Shown here piece after piece: positions 9,401-24,400 of a stretch of 64,000 nucleotides of DNA; positions within the stretch are counted from its first letter, which is position 1, and the number at the start of each line of letters is the position of its first letter. This DNA is from Oscillospiraceae bacterium (lineage in GTDB: Bacteria; Bacillota; Clostridia; Oscillospirales; Acutalibacteraceae), in NCBI GenBank assembly GCA_015066105.1, contig SVOY01000004.1:62001-126000 (forward strand), read 5' to 3'. Under the pieces are notes generated by a model that ran no database searches, was not told the origin of the DNA, and worked only from the letters and a program-made list of their open reading frames with translations. The translations under genes were made by a program, and so were the position numbers.

Positions 9401-12400
9401 CAACCATGCTGATTGTATCAGCGGGAAGACCTGCAAGAAGCTTAGCAATAGCGCTTACAAGGAGATTTGCGATGTCGTCCTTAACGAACAGCGGGTAAAC
9501 GAGGTCTGCGAGGTTGCTTACGCCCTCCTGCTTAACAAGGAGATCGAAGATTACGGGAATGAGACCGTCAAGGTTGGAGATAACCTGGTTGAACTGCTGG
9601 TGAGCTGACTCGCCGCCGTTCTTATATTCGATGTCTGTCTTGTCAATTACAGGCTGGTTGTAGCCCTTGTACTCTACAAGGTATCTGTTGAGAAGCATAA
9701 GGATGAGGTCAACTACAGCGTCTGCAGAGCCGGCAAGTGAAGTAATGATATCGTATACCATATTTGCACTTTCTGTGCCGTCTTCATTCTTTGTAGTGGG
9801 CTCAAGATTAAGAGCTTCACAGAGGATTGTAAGGAAGTCTGTTGTAAGAACTGTTGAAAGAACATACATGATAGCGCTGCCGGTATCTGTTGTCCATTCA
9901 GCTACATCTTCGCCCTCGTCGAGGGTGATTTCCTTACCGTCCTTATCCTTAACTGATGCCTTGGCAAGGTCAAGGAAGAAGGTATCGGGAAGTGCGTTAA
10001 CAACGTGAAGAACATTGCCTTCATCATCCTTAATCTCGATGTTGGGAAGGAGACCGTTGATAAGGTCAACGAGGATTGCGCCGTTATCGCCTGCGATGTT
10101 GATAATGTTGGTAAGGTTGAGCTTCTTACCGTTGGGAAGTGTTACGTTGATAAGACCTTCGAGAAGTGCGTCAAGCTGGCTTCTTGAAATTACGCCGCCG
10201 AGAGCATCAACGATTGCAAGTACGGGAGCTGCAAGGTTCTGGATTACAACTGCAACGTCGTTGTTTGCAATGAAGTAGCCGAGGTTAGCAACAACTGTAA
10301 GGATTGTTGTAAGAGGAGCCTTTTCAAGTGATTCAACGAGGTCAACAAGGATGTAGTCGATAGTTGCTTCAAGAGCCTCACCTGCTGTGTTAGCGGGAGT
10401 TGCGTCAACAACTGCCTTGTTTGTTCCCTTTGCAAGCTCTTCAAGACCGAGACCCTGAAGAAGGAGAGGAACGATAGCTGTCTCGTAAGCGTTGCCGCCC
10501 TTAAGGGTTACGCTTGCGTCTTCAACTGTAATTGTAAGGTCTTCGCCCGTGAGAAGGAATGCAAGCACGCTTTCAAGAGGCTTGAGAAGGTCGAGAAGTG
10601 CACCGAGGAAGGCATCCTTGCCGTCTATGCCGCTGAATACTGCAGCGTATACGGTTTCTGTCTTGGGTGAACCGTCTTCGTTCTTAGCCTGAGTCTTGCC
10701 GTCTTCTTCGTATACGGGTACTTCAGATGCGTTTGCTGCTGCAACGTCTGCCCATGTTGTATCGGCTTCAACTGTTGCAAGAGCTGCTGTCTTCTGAGCT
10801 TCTGTGAGCTCAGTGTTCTCGTTAATCTTCTTGGTGAGAGCTGCAACACCCTTTGCAACATATGCCTGAAGCTGAGCATTACCTGTAGCTTCTGCAAATG
10901 CTACGGGAGCAAGGTCAACACCGAGGAGATCGCTGAGAGTCTTGGTAAGGTCTGCGCCGAGACCCTTAAGGAGACCGAGAAGTGCACCCGTGATGGTTGC
11001 CATCATATCATCTGTGAAGAGGAGGTCACCGAGGAGATAATCAACGATGTTTTCAAGGCTTGCGCCGCCTTCCATTGCCTTTGTTGCTTCATACATCTTG
11101 GCAATGAAGTCCTTTTCAGGATCCTTGCCGTCAGCAAGAAGACCGATGATTACGGGAACTGCCTTTACAAGAACTCTGTCAAGGCTTTCAACAGCTGTTG
11201 CTGCCTTACCGGCCTTTTCAAAGTCGAGTGTACCGAGGAACTTGAATACATATTCAAGTGTTGATACGTCATATGCACCTGTGAGGATAAGTACAAGTGC
11301 GGATACTACGCCCTTAATGGAGTCGTCGCTACTGAGGATGTCAAGGATGAGTTCCTTGATTGTTGCATCGAAGTCAGCGGGAAGGAGACCGTTAACAAGG
11401 CTGTAGATGCTCTTGCAGTTTTCTTCTGAAAGAACTGTGTCAAGGAGCGTTACGATGGTGTTAGCTGCATCGCCTGTGATGTTTACAAGGTTGGGAGTTT
11501 CGGGATTCTCAACAGTGCCGATATTGTATACCTGCTTTGTACCTGTTGTGAGAATCTTGCCGTCTTCATCCTTCTTAGCCATCTTAGCTGCAAGTGCGGT
11601 CCAGTCAAGGTCAAGGCTGAGCTTGATCTTTGTGCCGTTGATATCAAGGACACCGATAAGGTCATTGATAAGCTTAGCAAGGTCGTCGCCTGCAACGTTT
11701 ACAGTGATACCTGCGTCAACGCCGTCATGTTCCTTACCGAGGTAGAGGCCGATAATCTCGTCTGCTGCAACGTCAATTCTGATTGCAAGCGGGAAGAGGT
11801 CATCAACTTCATCGATAAGGGTATTCAGAGGAGCGAGGAGGTTATCAGCAATAGCGTTGATACCGTCGCTGCCGATGAAGTAGAAGAGATTTGCGAGCCT
11901 TGAAAGGAGCTCATTAAGAGGTGTTGCGAGAATTTCGTTAACCTCACCGATGAGTGCTTCAAGGATGTACTTGAGAGCCGACTTGTCATCTTCAACACGT
12001 TCTACATACTCTTCATGAGTAAGGAGACCTGTTGCGCCGAAGGCCTCAAGGAGAGGAACGATAGCGTAGTTGTAGCCGTAGCCGCCCATGATTCTGATGT
12101 CTGCGCGCTCACCGTTCGGATCTTCAAGAGCGATGATGGGCTCGCCGATAAGGAGAATCTGGAATACGATATCGAGAGGCTGGAGAACATCACATACGAA
12201 GTTGATGAGTGAAGCATCAAGGCCTGTGATCTTCCAGTCGAACTGGCTGTGCATACCGAAGGAGTGAACCTTTTCGCCGGTTGCATTGCCGTTTTCATCC
12301 TTCACGTCAACCATTACCTTGCGTACTGCAACATCTGCAGTTTCTGCGTTATCATCAACGTCAGCCTTTTCAAGGTCAGCGCTCTTTGAGTAGTAGGTTG

Positions 12401-15400
12401 CCGTGCCGGTCTTTTCACCCTTGTCGTTAACTACATCGTATTCGTATACGTAGAAGCTGTACTTTTCTTCAACTTCTGTCCAGGTGGTTGCACCGTCAAG
12501 GAAGTTGTGAAGCTCTGAACCAAAGTCAGCATCTGCCCAGAGAGTGGGAGCAAGGGTTTCAAGCTGGATGTTTGTGAGCTCCTTAACGTAACCGAGGATT
12601 GCATCAAGGTCAAGGTCCTTGTTGTCTTCAAGTCCTGCGAGTACGGGAACAAGAGCGTTCATAATAAGGTTTGCAAGGTCAGCATCTGCGATGAGACCAT
12701 TAACGAGACCGCCGAGAGTCTTATCGTCAGCTACCATTGCGATAACTGTGTTGATAATCGGGTCAAGTGCTGCGATTGCAGCAGATGTGTTCTCGTTGTT
12801 GAGAAGGTCTTCACCTGTTGTTGCGTTCTGACCGAAGGATGCATAAGGTGTAGCTGTATCTGCGGGAATTTCATCCTGCTCAATCTTTGAGTGAACAACC
12901 TTGTAATCTGTAAGAAGCATTACAAGCACGTCGATAAGCTCATTTTCCTTATCAGCCATTGAAAGCACGGTTTCACCGATACCCTGGCTTACGTCAAGAC
13001 CTACCTTCTTGAGGATTGTCTCGAAGAAGTCGTAGTCAAGAACTGTTGAAAGGATGTACATAAGAGCGTCGCCGGTGTTGATTGTCCAGTTGTCTACATC
13101 TGCACCGATTGTTGTTACTTCAGTGTTTTCGTATGTGCTGTCTTCAACAACATACTGTGAGAACTGCTTGAAGAAGTCGTCGGGAAGAAGGTTGATCATC
13201 TGAAGAACCTTCCAGTATGCCTTAACAGCTACCTTGTTACCGTCAGCGTCAGTAATTACGTTGCCGTCTTCATCTGTAGCGTAAACTACGTTGCCGTCTG
13301 CGTCAAGAAGATCTTCATCTGACAGCCAGTAATTGCCGTCGGGATCTTCTTCAACCTGTTCGGGTGTGTACTGCTGGATTACGCTTACCATCTCACCGTC
13401 TACCTCAACCATTACCTTATGGTAGGCTCTGATGCCGCCGATAAGTTCGTTGATGAGAGCTACAAGGCCTTCGCCTTCAGCACCTGCGATGTTGATGATG
13501 TTAGTGATGTTGAGAGCCTTACCGCCGGGAAGGGTAATATTTGCAAGGCCTTCGATGATACCGTCGAGCTGTTCTCTTGAAACAAGTGACTCTGCAAGCT
13601 CAAGGATACCCATTACAGGAGCAACAAGATTCTGGATGAGCTCGTCAAGGTTACCGTTTGCAAGGAAGTAGCTGAGGTTACCAACGATTGTGAGAATTGA
13701 TGTGAGAGGTGCTTCACAGATTACATCTACAACACCCTTGGTGTGTACTACTGTACCGTCGTCAAGAGTTGTGTCGCTACCGAGAAGTGCATCTACGATG
13801 TAGCCGAGAGCTGTTGATGTGTCTGCTGCAGTTGCGGGAAGGTTTACACCGAGCTGCTTTGCACCGAGAGCGTTGAGGAGAGGAACGATTGCGTTAGCGT
13901 AACCGTCTGCACCCCAGAGCTCTACGCCGTTGATTGTGAAGCTGAGCTTCTTACCTGCGAACAGGAAGTCGAGAATCGGGTTGAGAGGACTGATGAGAGC
14001 AAGGAGAGTGCTTACAAATGCATCCTTACCTTCAACGTTCCAGCTTGTGGTGTACTTCCACTCGTCGCCGTTCTTTGTAGCGTTAGCTTCACGGACGTCT
14101 GCCCATGTTACTGCCTTCTTGGCAGCTTCAATATCTTCTGCCTTTGCATCGTCAGCAAGCTTGTCAACAACTGCGTCTACAGCCTTACCTACGTATGCGA
14201 TAAGCTGAGCGTTGCCTGTTGCTGCTGCAAACTCATAAGGCATAAGCTGGATGGGAAGGATTGTTGCGATAATGCCTGCAAGGTCTGCAGTGATAACGTC
14301 TGCGAGAACGTTGTTGAGAAGACCCATTACGGTGTCAAAGTTCTCTGCAGTGAAGGCGAATTCACCGAGGAGCCATGCAACTACATCTGCGAGTGTTGCA
14401 TTTTCCTTATCGGCAACACCTGTTACCATCTTTTCAAGGAAGTTGTAATCAGCAGGATCCTTATCAGCAGCGGGTGTACCGAACATTTCGAGTACGCCTA
14501 CAGCCTCACGTGCGATCATCTTGTCGAACTTGCTGATTGCATCCTTGATTTCAGCGTTCTTATAACCGAAGTTAAGCTCGCCGAGGAACTTGTAAACGAA
14601 GTCTAAGGGATAACCTGTCATTGCGCCTTCGCCGGTAAGGAGAAGAACTACAACGCCGATTGCCTTTTCAATTGCGTCAGGATCGCTGAGGATGTCGTCA
14701 AGGATATCCTTAAGCTCACCTTCTTCAAGAAGACCGAGTACAAGATTTCTTACTGCTTCAGTGTTATCCTGAGTGAGAATTACCTGAAGGAGGGTTACGA
14801 AGGTATCAACTACGTCGCCTTCGATGTTGCGGTACTTGCCATCTGCATATTCGGTTGTACCTTCAACGTTTTCGTAAGCATCGTAATCCATTGCGGATAC
14901 CGTCGTTGCTATCTTGGCACCTGTTACGCTCTGCTTTGTAGCGTCTTCAGTCTTAGCCATCTTAGCTGCGATTTCGAGCCAGTTGAGGTCAAGGCTGAGG
15001 CCGAGCTTTGTGCCGTTGATTTCAATACCTGCGAGCAGGTCATTGAGGAGAGTTGCGAGTGCGGTTGCTTCTACGTTTACATGGATACCTGCGTCAACGC
15101 CGTCATGTGCCTTACCGAGGTAGAGGCCGATGATTTCTTCGTCTGAGCCAACCTTGCTTACATCAATGTTGATTGCAAGCGGGAAGATGGGATCTACTTC
15201 TGCAATAAGAGTATTTACAGGAGCAAGAAGGTTATCAACGAGGTCGTTAGCGGAGTTGTTACCGATGAAGTAGAAGAGGTTTGCAAGTCTTGACATAAGC
15301 TGTGATACGGGAGTTGCAAGAATTTCTTCAACTTCTGCGAAGAGTACGTCAAGAACATACTTGAGATGTGAGCCGTCAGCTTCAGCCTGTGCTTCATATT

Positions 15401-18400
15401 CAGCCTGAGTCTTGAGACCGGTTGCACCGATAGCCTCAAGCAGAGGAATGATTGCGAAGTTGTAGCCGTCACCGCCGCGGACAGTAATCTGTGCGGGATA
15501 GGGCTCTACATCTTCCTTAGTGTCAGGAGCAACGATAATGTCTGCGCCTGCAAGGAGAAGCTTGAATACTACGTCGAGAGGCTTGAGAAGGTCAACTGCG
15601 AAGTCCTTAAGGTCATCGAATTCCTTAATGTTCCAGTTGTATTCGCTTACCATCTTTGACTTCTGAACAGGACCGACGAGTGTTACAGCAACATCAGCTG
15701 TTGTCTTGTCACCGTCTACATCGTATTCGTTGTAGTCGTTCTTATCAAGGATGATTGTCTTTTCTTCCTTCTCGCCGTCTACTGTTACTTCGTAGGTATA
15801 CTTGTATTCGTAAACAGGAGCGAGAGTATAGGTCTTCTTAGCTGTGCCTTCGCCTATCTCTACTGTGTAGTTATCCTTGTCAGCCTCAGGTCTGTATTCT
15901 GTTGTTGCAGATGTTGCACCGTCAGCTGTGTATGAGTATTCATACTGAGTGTAATGTGCTTCAACTTCTGCCCATGAGATCTTGCCGTCTTCATCAAGGT
16001 CAGTTGCCTGGTTGATGAAGTCTGCGATAATTGTGCCGGTCCATGCAGAAGGATCAAGCTTAACATCGAGGTTGCTGAATTCCTTGACGTAGCCGAGGAT
16101 TTCGTCTATATCAAGATCTGCAAGGAGAGGAACAAGGAGATTCATGAGAAGGTTGCCGAGGTCTGCGTCAGCAACAAGGTTTTCGAGGAGACCTGCAAGT
16201 GAGTCTGCATCCTTAACGAAGAGACCGATGAGTGCGGGTACAAGACCGTCGATTGCCTGGATCGCCTGTGCAAGGTTTGTATCGGTAAGAGGAGCCTTCG
16301 GGTCAACATTTTCCTTAGTGATATCTTTCTGAGCGTACTTGTTGTATACAAGTGTGTACTCATTGAGAAGCATTGAGATAATGTTGATTACAAGGTCTTC
16401 GTCACCGCTGAGACCGTAGATGAGGTCACCGAGAACTGTGCCTTCTTCAGCCTTTGCAACGCTGCCGAGGAATGCAAGGAAGTCGTCGGAGCAAACTGTT
16501 GAAAGGAGATACATAAGTACGTCTGCCTTATCAACTGACCACTCGGTCACTGCAAGAGTTCTGATGTTTGCGTCATCCTTCTTCTGAGCAGATGTCATGC
16601 TGTCGTAGTTGATAGCATAGGTGCTCATGATTTCAAAGAACTTAGCGGGAATAGGCTCTGCAATTGTGATTGCGCCGTCTTCGCCTACAAGCTCAACCTT
16701 GGGAAGGAGACCGTTAATCATTGAAACGAGCTTGCTGCCGTCAGCACCTGCGATACCTGTGATATCGTTAAGGTCCATATCAATGAGGCTCTTGAGGAGC
16801 TTGTTGATATCATCCATTGTGATGCCTTCGCTTGTTGTTGTACCGTCTGCGTTCTGAGTCTTCTTCTCGAAGATTGAAAGGAGACCTGTTACGGGAGCGA
16901 TAAGGTTGTTGATAACAAGTGCAACACCGTCGTTTGCAATGAAGTAGGATGCTGAGCCGAGTACTTCAAGGATTGTTGAGATGGGAGCCTTTTCGATGTC
17001 TTCAACAAGACCGAAGATACCGTCTACAACTGCCTTAAGCATTTCGTTTGCATCTTCATAATCGTCTGCATCTTCAGATTCAAGCTCAATGTTGAGAGCC
17101 TTTGCAAGAGGAACAAGAGCTGTTTCGAAGCCGTTGCTGCCCTTGAGGCCGAAGGTGTCAATGAGAATGTTGATGTTTTCGCCCTTGAAGAGGAATGCAA
17201 GGAGAGGCTCAACAACTGCAGTGATTTCATAGAGGATACCGAGGAAGTCGTCCTTATCGGCGATGTTCCAGGTTTCTTCAAGAATAACCTTAGTTACGTG
17301 CTTGTCGTCCTTCTTAACTGCTTCAAGTGTGAATGTCTTACCTGCGTAGTCGCCGGTTGTGGGAGTATGCTCTTCACCGTCGAGATCAGCATCAGCAAAG
17401 TGAGTTGTTACATACTTAGCTTCAACTGCGGGCTCGTAGTCATCATCGCCCTCTTCACCTACTGCTTCCTTAGCTTCTGCTACACAGTATCTGTATTCGT
17501 ACCAGCTTTCAGCTGCTGCGATTTCAGCCCATGTAAGGTCAGCAAGAGTCTTGCCCTCTGCAACGTGGGCTTCAATGAAGTCAGCGATTGCGCCGCCGTT
17601 TTCATCGGAAATTGCTGCTACGCCTGCGGGTGAAAGGTCAATGCCGAGAACTTCCTTAACAATGTCAACTACTGTCTCGAAGGTCTTAGCGTCAATACCG
17701 CCGAGGAGACCAACGATTGCGGCAAGGAGATAGTTCATCATCTTGTCGTTGAATACAAGGTCATTGAGGAGATAATCCACAACAGCCTGGATGTCAGCAT
17801 CTGCTGCCTTATCGCCGAGACCTGCATAGAGGTCAGCGATGAATTCAACGGGCTTTTCAAGGTCGTTACCGAGGAGCTTGAGAAGCTTGGGAATGAGGTT
17901 GTTAACCATCTTATCGAACTTGCCGATAGCACTGTTAACTGCGCTCTGTCCGCCGTTGAGGAGACCGCCCTTGATGTTTGAGTAATCGTACTCAGCTTCG
18001 CCGAGGAAGTAGAATACCATTGCTTCAATCATACCTGCTACGTCGTAGTTATTAGCAAGGAGCTTGATAACTGCGCCGATAACAACGTCGGGTGAGTCAA
18101 TAACCTTATTGAGAAGGTCTGCGATTGCCTTATCCATTGTGTCAAGGTCAACCTTGAGCATCTGGAGAAGAGCATCGATATTTTCAGATGTGATGAGCAT
18201 TGAAAGGAGAGTGATGATTGTAGCTGCTGTATCGCCCTGGATATTCTTTCCGGGAGTGCCGAGGCAGATATCCCATGTAGGATCTACCTTGGAGTTGGTG
18301 TATTCAATGTCACCCATTTCGTCAAGCTTTGCAGACTTAGCAGCGATGTCGCTGAAGTCGATTGTGATATCAAAGCCTGCTACGTACTTAGCAAGTACCT

Positions 18401-21400
18401 TGGCAAGAAGCTCTTCAAGAGTATCGCAGTCAAGGTCAAGTGTAAGACCAACCTCTGCACCCTTGAGTGCAACGTCTTCGCCGAGGAGAACTTCTGCTAC
18501 GCTGCCGCCGTCAACAAGAGCCATAAGGTCAACTTTGATTGCTACGGGAAGTACGCCTTCAATAGCCTCAACTACCTCGCTGAGAGGAGCTATGAGGTTG
18601 GAAACGAAGGTTGTTACGCCGTCCTTGGATACGGTGTATGCAAGGTTAGCGAAGAGACCGAGAACGAAGTCAAGAGGTCTGTCAAGGTTGTCGTTTACAG
18701 TGTGGAGAACTGTCTCCAGAATGTAACCGAGTGCACCCTTAGTTTCGATTGTGGCTTCGTAGTCTGTCTGGCTGAGAATCTTATCAGCGGGAACATTAAG
18801 AGTTTCAAGGAGAGGAATGATAGCATAGTTGTAGCCGCTACCGCCCATGATATTGATTTCCTTGAATGCGCCGAGTGAATCGCCGTATACTGTGCCGTTG
18901 AAATTCTGTACGCCGCCTGCAAGGAGAAGTGAAAGTACGCCGTCAAGAGGCTTGAGAAGGTCTGTTACAACTGCAACAAGCTTGTCAGCCTTAGCGTTAA
19001 GAGTTGTTTCATCTGCAAGACCCCATACGAAGTCGGATTCAACCTTGGTGTTGTGAACTCTGTCAACCTCACCCTTAGCTTTGAGTGAACCGTCTTCAAT
19101 CTTATAAGTTACTTCGCCGACCTTAACTTCCTTAAGCTTATCGTCTGTTGACTTATAAACTTCAGTCTTAGCTGCTACATAGTCATCAGTACCCTCTTCA
19201 CCAACAGCGGGAATTGTGTACTCATAACCGTAGTAAGGTGTTTCAACCTTTTCAAGCTTGAAGGTCTTGCCTGCATAGTCGCCGCTTGTGGGAGTATGGT
19301 CAGCACCGTCAAGGTTTGCATCTGCGAACCATACGGTTACATACTTAGCGTCAACTGCTGCTACGTAATCGTCATCGCCTTCAACGCCTTCTGCTGCCTT
19401 AGCTTCTTCTACCATGTATCTGTATTCATACTTGGTGTAGAACTTAGCAACGTCTGCCCATGTAAGGTCAGCAACGGGAATTCTTTCCTCGCCTGTTACG
19501 TTACCGTCTTCATCCTTAACCTCTCTCTTAACGTCAACTGCGTTAATGAAGCCGGCAAGTGCGTTACCTTCTGCTGCATAAGCTGCAGGAGTGATGTCAA
19601 TGTTCAGACCAACGATGTCCTTAACATAGCCAAGGATATCGGTGATTGTGCCCCAGGTCTTGTCGTCGAGACCGCCGAGGAGACCAACGAGCATTGCGAT
19701 GAGGCCGTTTACAACCTTATCAGTGTAGAGGTTATCAGCTACGAGCTTGTCGAGTGAGCCAACACCGAGAAGGTCAAGAACCTCGGGAAGAAGCTTCTGA
19801 AGGTTATCGAGAGCAAGCTGTACTTCAGCCTTTTCTACGCCGTACTTAGCATAGTCTGTAGCTGCGGGTACAAGTGCTTCATCGGGCTCTTCGATTGCCT
19901 GATATGTGATTACATACTTGTTGAGAAGCTTGATAAGAATTTCTGTTACGTTCTTGGTAGCATCGGGGCCCATTACGTTGTTGATAATTGTTTCGAGGAT
20001 GCCTTCCATTGAGGAGGTATCAACAAGATTACCAACGAGACCGTCTGCAAGAGCAAACTGAAGGAGACCTGTAAGTGTGTACTTAGTATCGCCGACGATT
20101 GTTGTAATCTTGCTTTCTGCTACGGGCTTGGTTGTGGGCATACCGAGATCGTCTACCCAGATGTCGCCTTCCTTCTTGGCTACGATTTCGCCCTTAGCAT
20201 TTACGTATGCGTCAAGCTCTGTATCGTAGAGAACTGAGGAAGCGGTTGTTCTTACTGTGTCGATTACCTTGTAGTCGCCAAGGTAGCCGGCAAGCTTAAG
20301 GATGATTTCCTTATTGATGAGACCGGGCATCTTGATAGCATCGTTGATGATTGAGCAGAGACCCTTGATGGTAACCATACCGTCAACCATTACTGCTTCA
20401 ATTTCATCTTCGCCGTTCTTTGTAAGGCCGGCCTTGTCAAGGTAGATTTCAGTCTTGGACTCGTCGCCCTTAACGATGTAAGCATACTTGCCTTCATCGT
20501 TCTGCTTCTGAACCTTACCGGGCTCAACTGTGTCGTCAAGCTTGAGCAGCTTGAGGTCAAGAGGAAGACCGATTGTGTCTGAAAGCTTGATGCCGTTTGC
20601 ACCGATAAGAGGCTCTGCAACTGCAATGAGGCCGTTTACGAGCTGGAGAACTGAGTGAACTGCATAGTATACACCGTCACTGCCGAGGAAGTAAAGGAGT
20701 GAGGGCAGATACTTAGCGAGATATGTTACGGGAGAATCAACGAGGTTGTTTACGAAGCCGAATACAACGTTAACGATGTAGCTGAGCATATCGTAAGCAG
20801 TGTTGATTGAGTTGAATTCTGCAACGGTCATAATGCCGTCTGTGTTGTCAGCGGAGTATGCGCCAAAGGCCTCAAGACCGCCGAGTGCATCAAGTACGGG
20901 AACAAGAAGCTCTTCGTAGCCGTTTACGCCCATAAGCTCAACGTAACCGTTACCGATTTCCTTACCGTCTCTTGAATCGTCAGTGATTAACTGATGTGTG
21001 CCGTCATCATAGTATTCAGTCATATTTACGGGCTCGTAAGCTGCCTTATCGTGACCGATGAGGGTAAGAGTCTTGCCCTGGAATACAAGCTGAAGCACGG
21101 GGAAGAGAGGCTCTACGATAACTGCAAGTGCCTTAACGAATGCATCCTTCTTGTCGGCTGCATCGTTTACACCCCAGATTACATCTGCAACGCTTTCGCC
21201 GTTTACAACCTTGTTGTATTCAGCCTTGACAGCGTCAAGCTTGGTGAGGTTAACTGTTACCTTAACCTCCGTAGCATCTTCGCCTTCACCCTCAGTCTTT
21301 GTAAGCTCGTAGGTCTTAGCGTCAGCGTCAGCAAGGTATACAGTAGCCTTAACGGGCTTGCCATCCTTGATTTCGCCTGTCTCATACTCGTAAGCATAGA

Positions 21401-24400
21401 GAGGTGTTGTGTCATTCTTAACAACATCAGCCCATGTTGTTGCAGTGCCGATGATGCCTTCGAATGCTTCTACTGCGGCTGCAAGCTCAGCATTGCTTCC
21501 GTAAGCCTTCTCAACTGTTGCAAGGTAGCTCTGAGGATCAAGCTTGATGCCGGTGAGACCGAAGTATTCAATGATTGTGCCAACGATATCGGTTGTGCCG
21601 ATAAGGTTGATGATGAGAGCTGCAAGAGTATTTACAAGCTCATCTGAGAATACAAGGTCGTTAAGAAGATATTCAACTACTTCGTAAAGGTCTGCAACAT
21701 CTTCATCAGGTGTGATTGTTGCATAGTTATCGAAGATATCGTTGAGGATTGTGGGCTCTGCGCCCTCCTTGGGAGCAAGAAGGTCGGAGAGGATGGGAGC
21801 AAGTGCGGGAAGTGCTTCCTCGATGATTGTATCGAGCTGTCCGGGAACCTTTTCAGCCTTTTCCTTATCCTCATCGGATTCAAGAACATCAAGGTGGCTG
21901 TGGTCGGGAACAATGTACTCGCCGTAAAGCTCATTGTAAGTGATTGTGTAGTTTTCAAAGAGCGCAGTGATAATATCTGCAATTACAAGACCGTTGAACT
22001 TGCCTTCAACAAGGTTGTTGAGGATGCCTGCAAGAATATCGTCTTCCTTTGAAAGGTCGATATTTGCAAGGTCTGCGATTGCCGTGAGGATATCCTCTGT
22101 AAGAACGTTGTCAAGGAGGAATACTGCTGAGTCAGCAATGTCAACCTTGAACCAGTCAACAACGTAGTGAATCTCAACGATTTCGCCCATTGTCTCTGAG
22201 TTGTAGAGGTCATCCTTAATCTTATACCAATTGCCTTCATCATCTGTGTAGAAGTAGTAGAAGTCGGCATTTGCGGTCTGCTTGTTGATTGTGATTGAAT
22301 GTGCTGCATAGTCTGCGAAGAAGGTATCGTCAAGAAGCTTGAAGGCTGCGATTTCTTCTTCTGTTGCATCTTCACCGAGAAGGAGAGGACCAACAAGGTC
22401 GTTGATAATCTTAACAAGATTTTCGCCGTATTCACCGCAAATCTTGAGAAGGTCGGTGAGTGCATATGCATTGTATTCCTCAAAGTCGGGAACGATTTCA
22501 CCGTCAACGGTTTCTGTTGTTACAACATACTTGCCTTCGATGGGTGTGCCGTCACCGGCTGAGATATAGTAGGTTTCATCTCTGAATTCGATTGTTTCGC
22601 CCTTATCTGTTGCCTGAACCTTAACCTTGGTTTCTACGCCGTCAACCGTCTGAGTCTCAGTGAGATAGATGGGAGCCTTGTAGTTGGTCTTAACGGTGTA
22701 GTCAACGTTTGCAGGCATATAATCTGCAAAGATATCGCTGATTGCTGCACCGATGAGGTCATCAAGAAGATCGCCAACGATGGGATCTGCAAGGTTAAGA
22801 AGTGCAAATACGGGTGAGAGAAGGTTGTTGAGAACAACCTCAGGACCGTTACAGCTGATGAAGTATGAAAGTGAGGGAAGAAGTGTGAAGATATACTCGA
22901 GAGGTCCTTCACAGAGAGCATCTACGATTGCGAAGATACCGTCGGTGATGGCTGTAAGAGTAAGTGCTGTGCCTCTGCCGTTTTCATAAGCCTCAGCGGA
23001 TACGATTGTGCCGCCTACCTGGTCAACTGCAAGTGCCTGGAAGAGAGGCATAATTACGTTAGCGTAACCGTTGTTGCCGTAGAACTCGAGTACGCCGCTG
23101 TTTGCAGTATCCTCGTCGGGAAGGATGTAGAGTGAGTCACCGCGGAGAAGGAAGTTGAGTACGCCTTCAAGAGGTACAACGATACCTGCAAGAATGTCTA
23201 CGAACTTGTCTGCCTTATCCTCGTATGAGGTCTTTTCATCAATGCCCCAGTTGAATGCTGCATCGCCTGAAAGAGCGTTAACTCTTGTTGCACGGACTTT
23301 TTCTGTCTTCTTTTCAGTCTTGATTGTGCCGTCATCGTTAAGAACGTTCTTTCCGTCCTCGTCAACAACGTTTACAATCTTTTCAACTGTCTTGATTTCG
23401 GGAACGCCGTTAGCTTCGTCAGCCCAGAGTGCGTTGCCGTCAGCATCTGTAGCCTGCTCATAACCGAACCATGTCTTGCCTTCCTGACCTTCAACAGCAG
23501 TGTCGTGAAGGTCAGCGTCCTTACTGTACATGTAGTTGGTCTCGTATGAGTAGAAGTCTCTTGTTTCGATTTCTTCGCCGTCCATCTTGGGCTCAAGCTG
23601 ATATTCATTGTCGCCATCCTTAAGGATAAGGTCTTCGGCAGCGCTGATCTTTTCTTCAACAAGGTATTCCTTGGTTTCGCCTTTAACCTCATATGTGTAT
23701 ACATACTTGGTTGTGGTTGTTACATTGTTGTATGAGTATACGTATACTGTGTAGTATTCAGCGATATCCTGCCATGTTACACCGTCAACGCCAACCTGAA
23801 CTTCAAGTCCGTCATCGTCAAGAACAACGTCGCCGTTTTTGTCAACTACGTATTCTGCTGCAGCTGCATTTATAGCGGGTTCGAGATATGCGGTGATTGC
23901 ATCAGATGTTGTAGCTTCCATGAAGCCGTAAGGTGTAAGGTCAATGCCGACAATCTGGTTAACGAGAGGCAGAACTGTTGAAAGTGTGCCTGCAAGGTCC
24001 TCGCCGCCGAGGAGACCGATAAGAAGACCCATAAGCTCGTTCATTGTCTGGTCATTGAATGCGTATGCTACAAGAAGCTCTTCAACAAAGTCCTTAAGAC
24101 TCTGTACGGTCTTGTTGCCAATCTTGTCAAGGAGCATCTTGATGAAGTCAACGTCTTCAAGCATTTCGAGAAGCTCGGGAATTACGGTAAGGATTGAACC
24201 GTCAAGCTTCTTGATAGCTCTTCTGAGCTTACGCTGAGTAAGGTTTGTGCCTTCAATGTAGGTGCTGTAAGCATAGTCTATCTTTTCGAATGAGAGATAG
24301 TCCATTACCATAGCCTCTACGTCATACTCGTTGAAGTATGTGAGAAGAACTACGAAGAGCTGATATTTGTTTTCGCCGGTAAGTGCCTTGAGAATTGTAT

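Larger units (their letters stand above)
8200..18900 (-). repeat. Higher-order A/B alternating repeat, two-unit period of 3.1-3.4 kb
   Basis: Units 2-8 counted from the C terminus alternate in type. Type A (near 8.6, 11.7, 15.1 and 18.5 kb) has FPLAI-x-IDV followed by YLGK-x-H-x-G-[VI]-DAGI and a SLDL-[ND]-W-like segment; the 18.5-kb copy is the most divergent. Type B (near 10.1, 13.5 and 16.7 kb) has a LPNGKKLNLTNIINIAGDNG-like segment followed by LINGLLP. The A copies at 11.71-11.75 and 15.09-15.13 kb are almost identical over about 40 nt of DNA, so their duplication or homogenisation looks recent. The amplified element was therefore probably an A-B pair. Confidence 0.82.
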
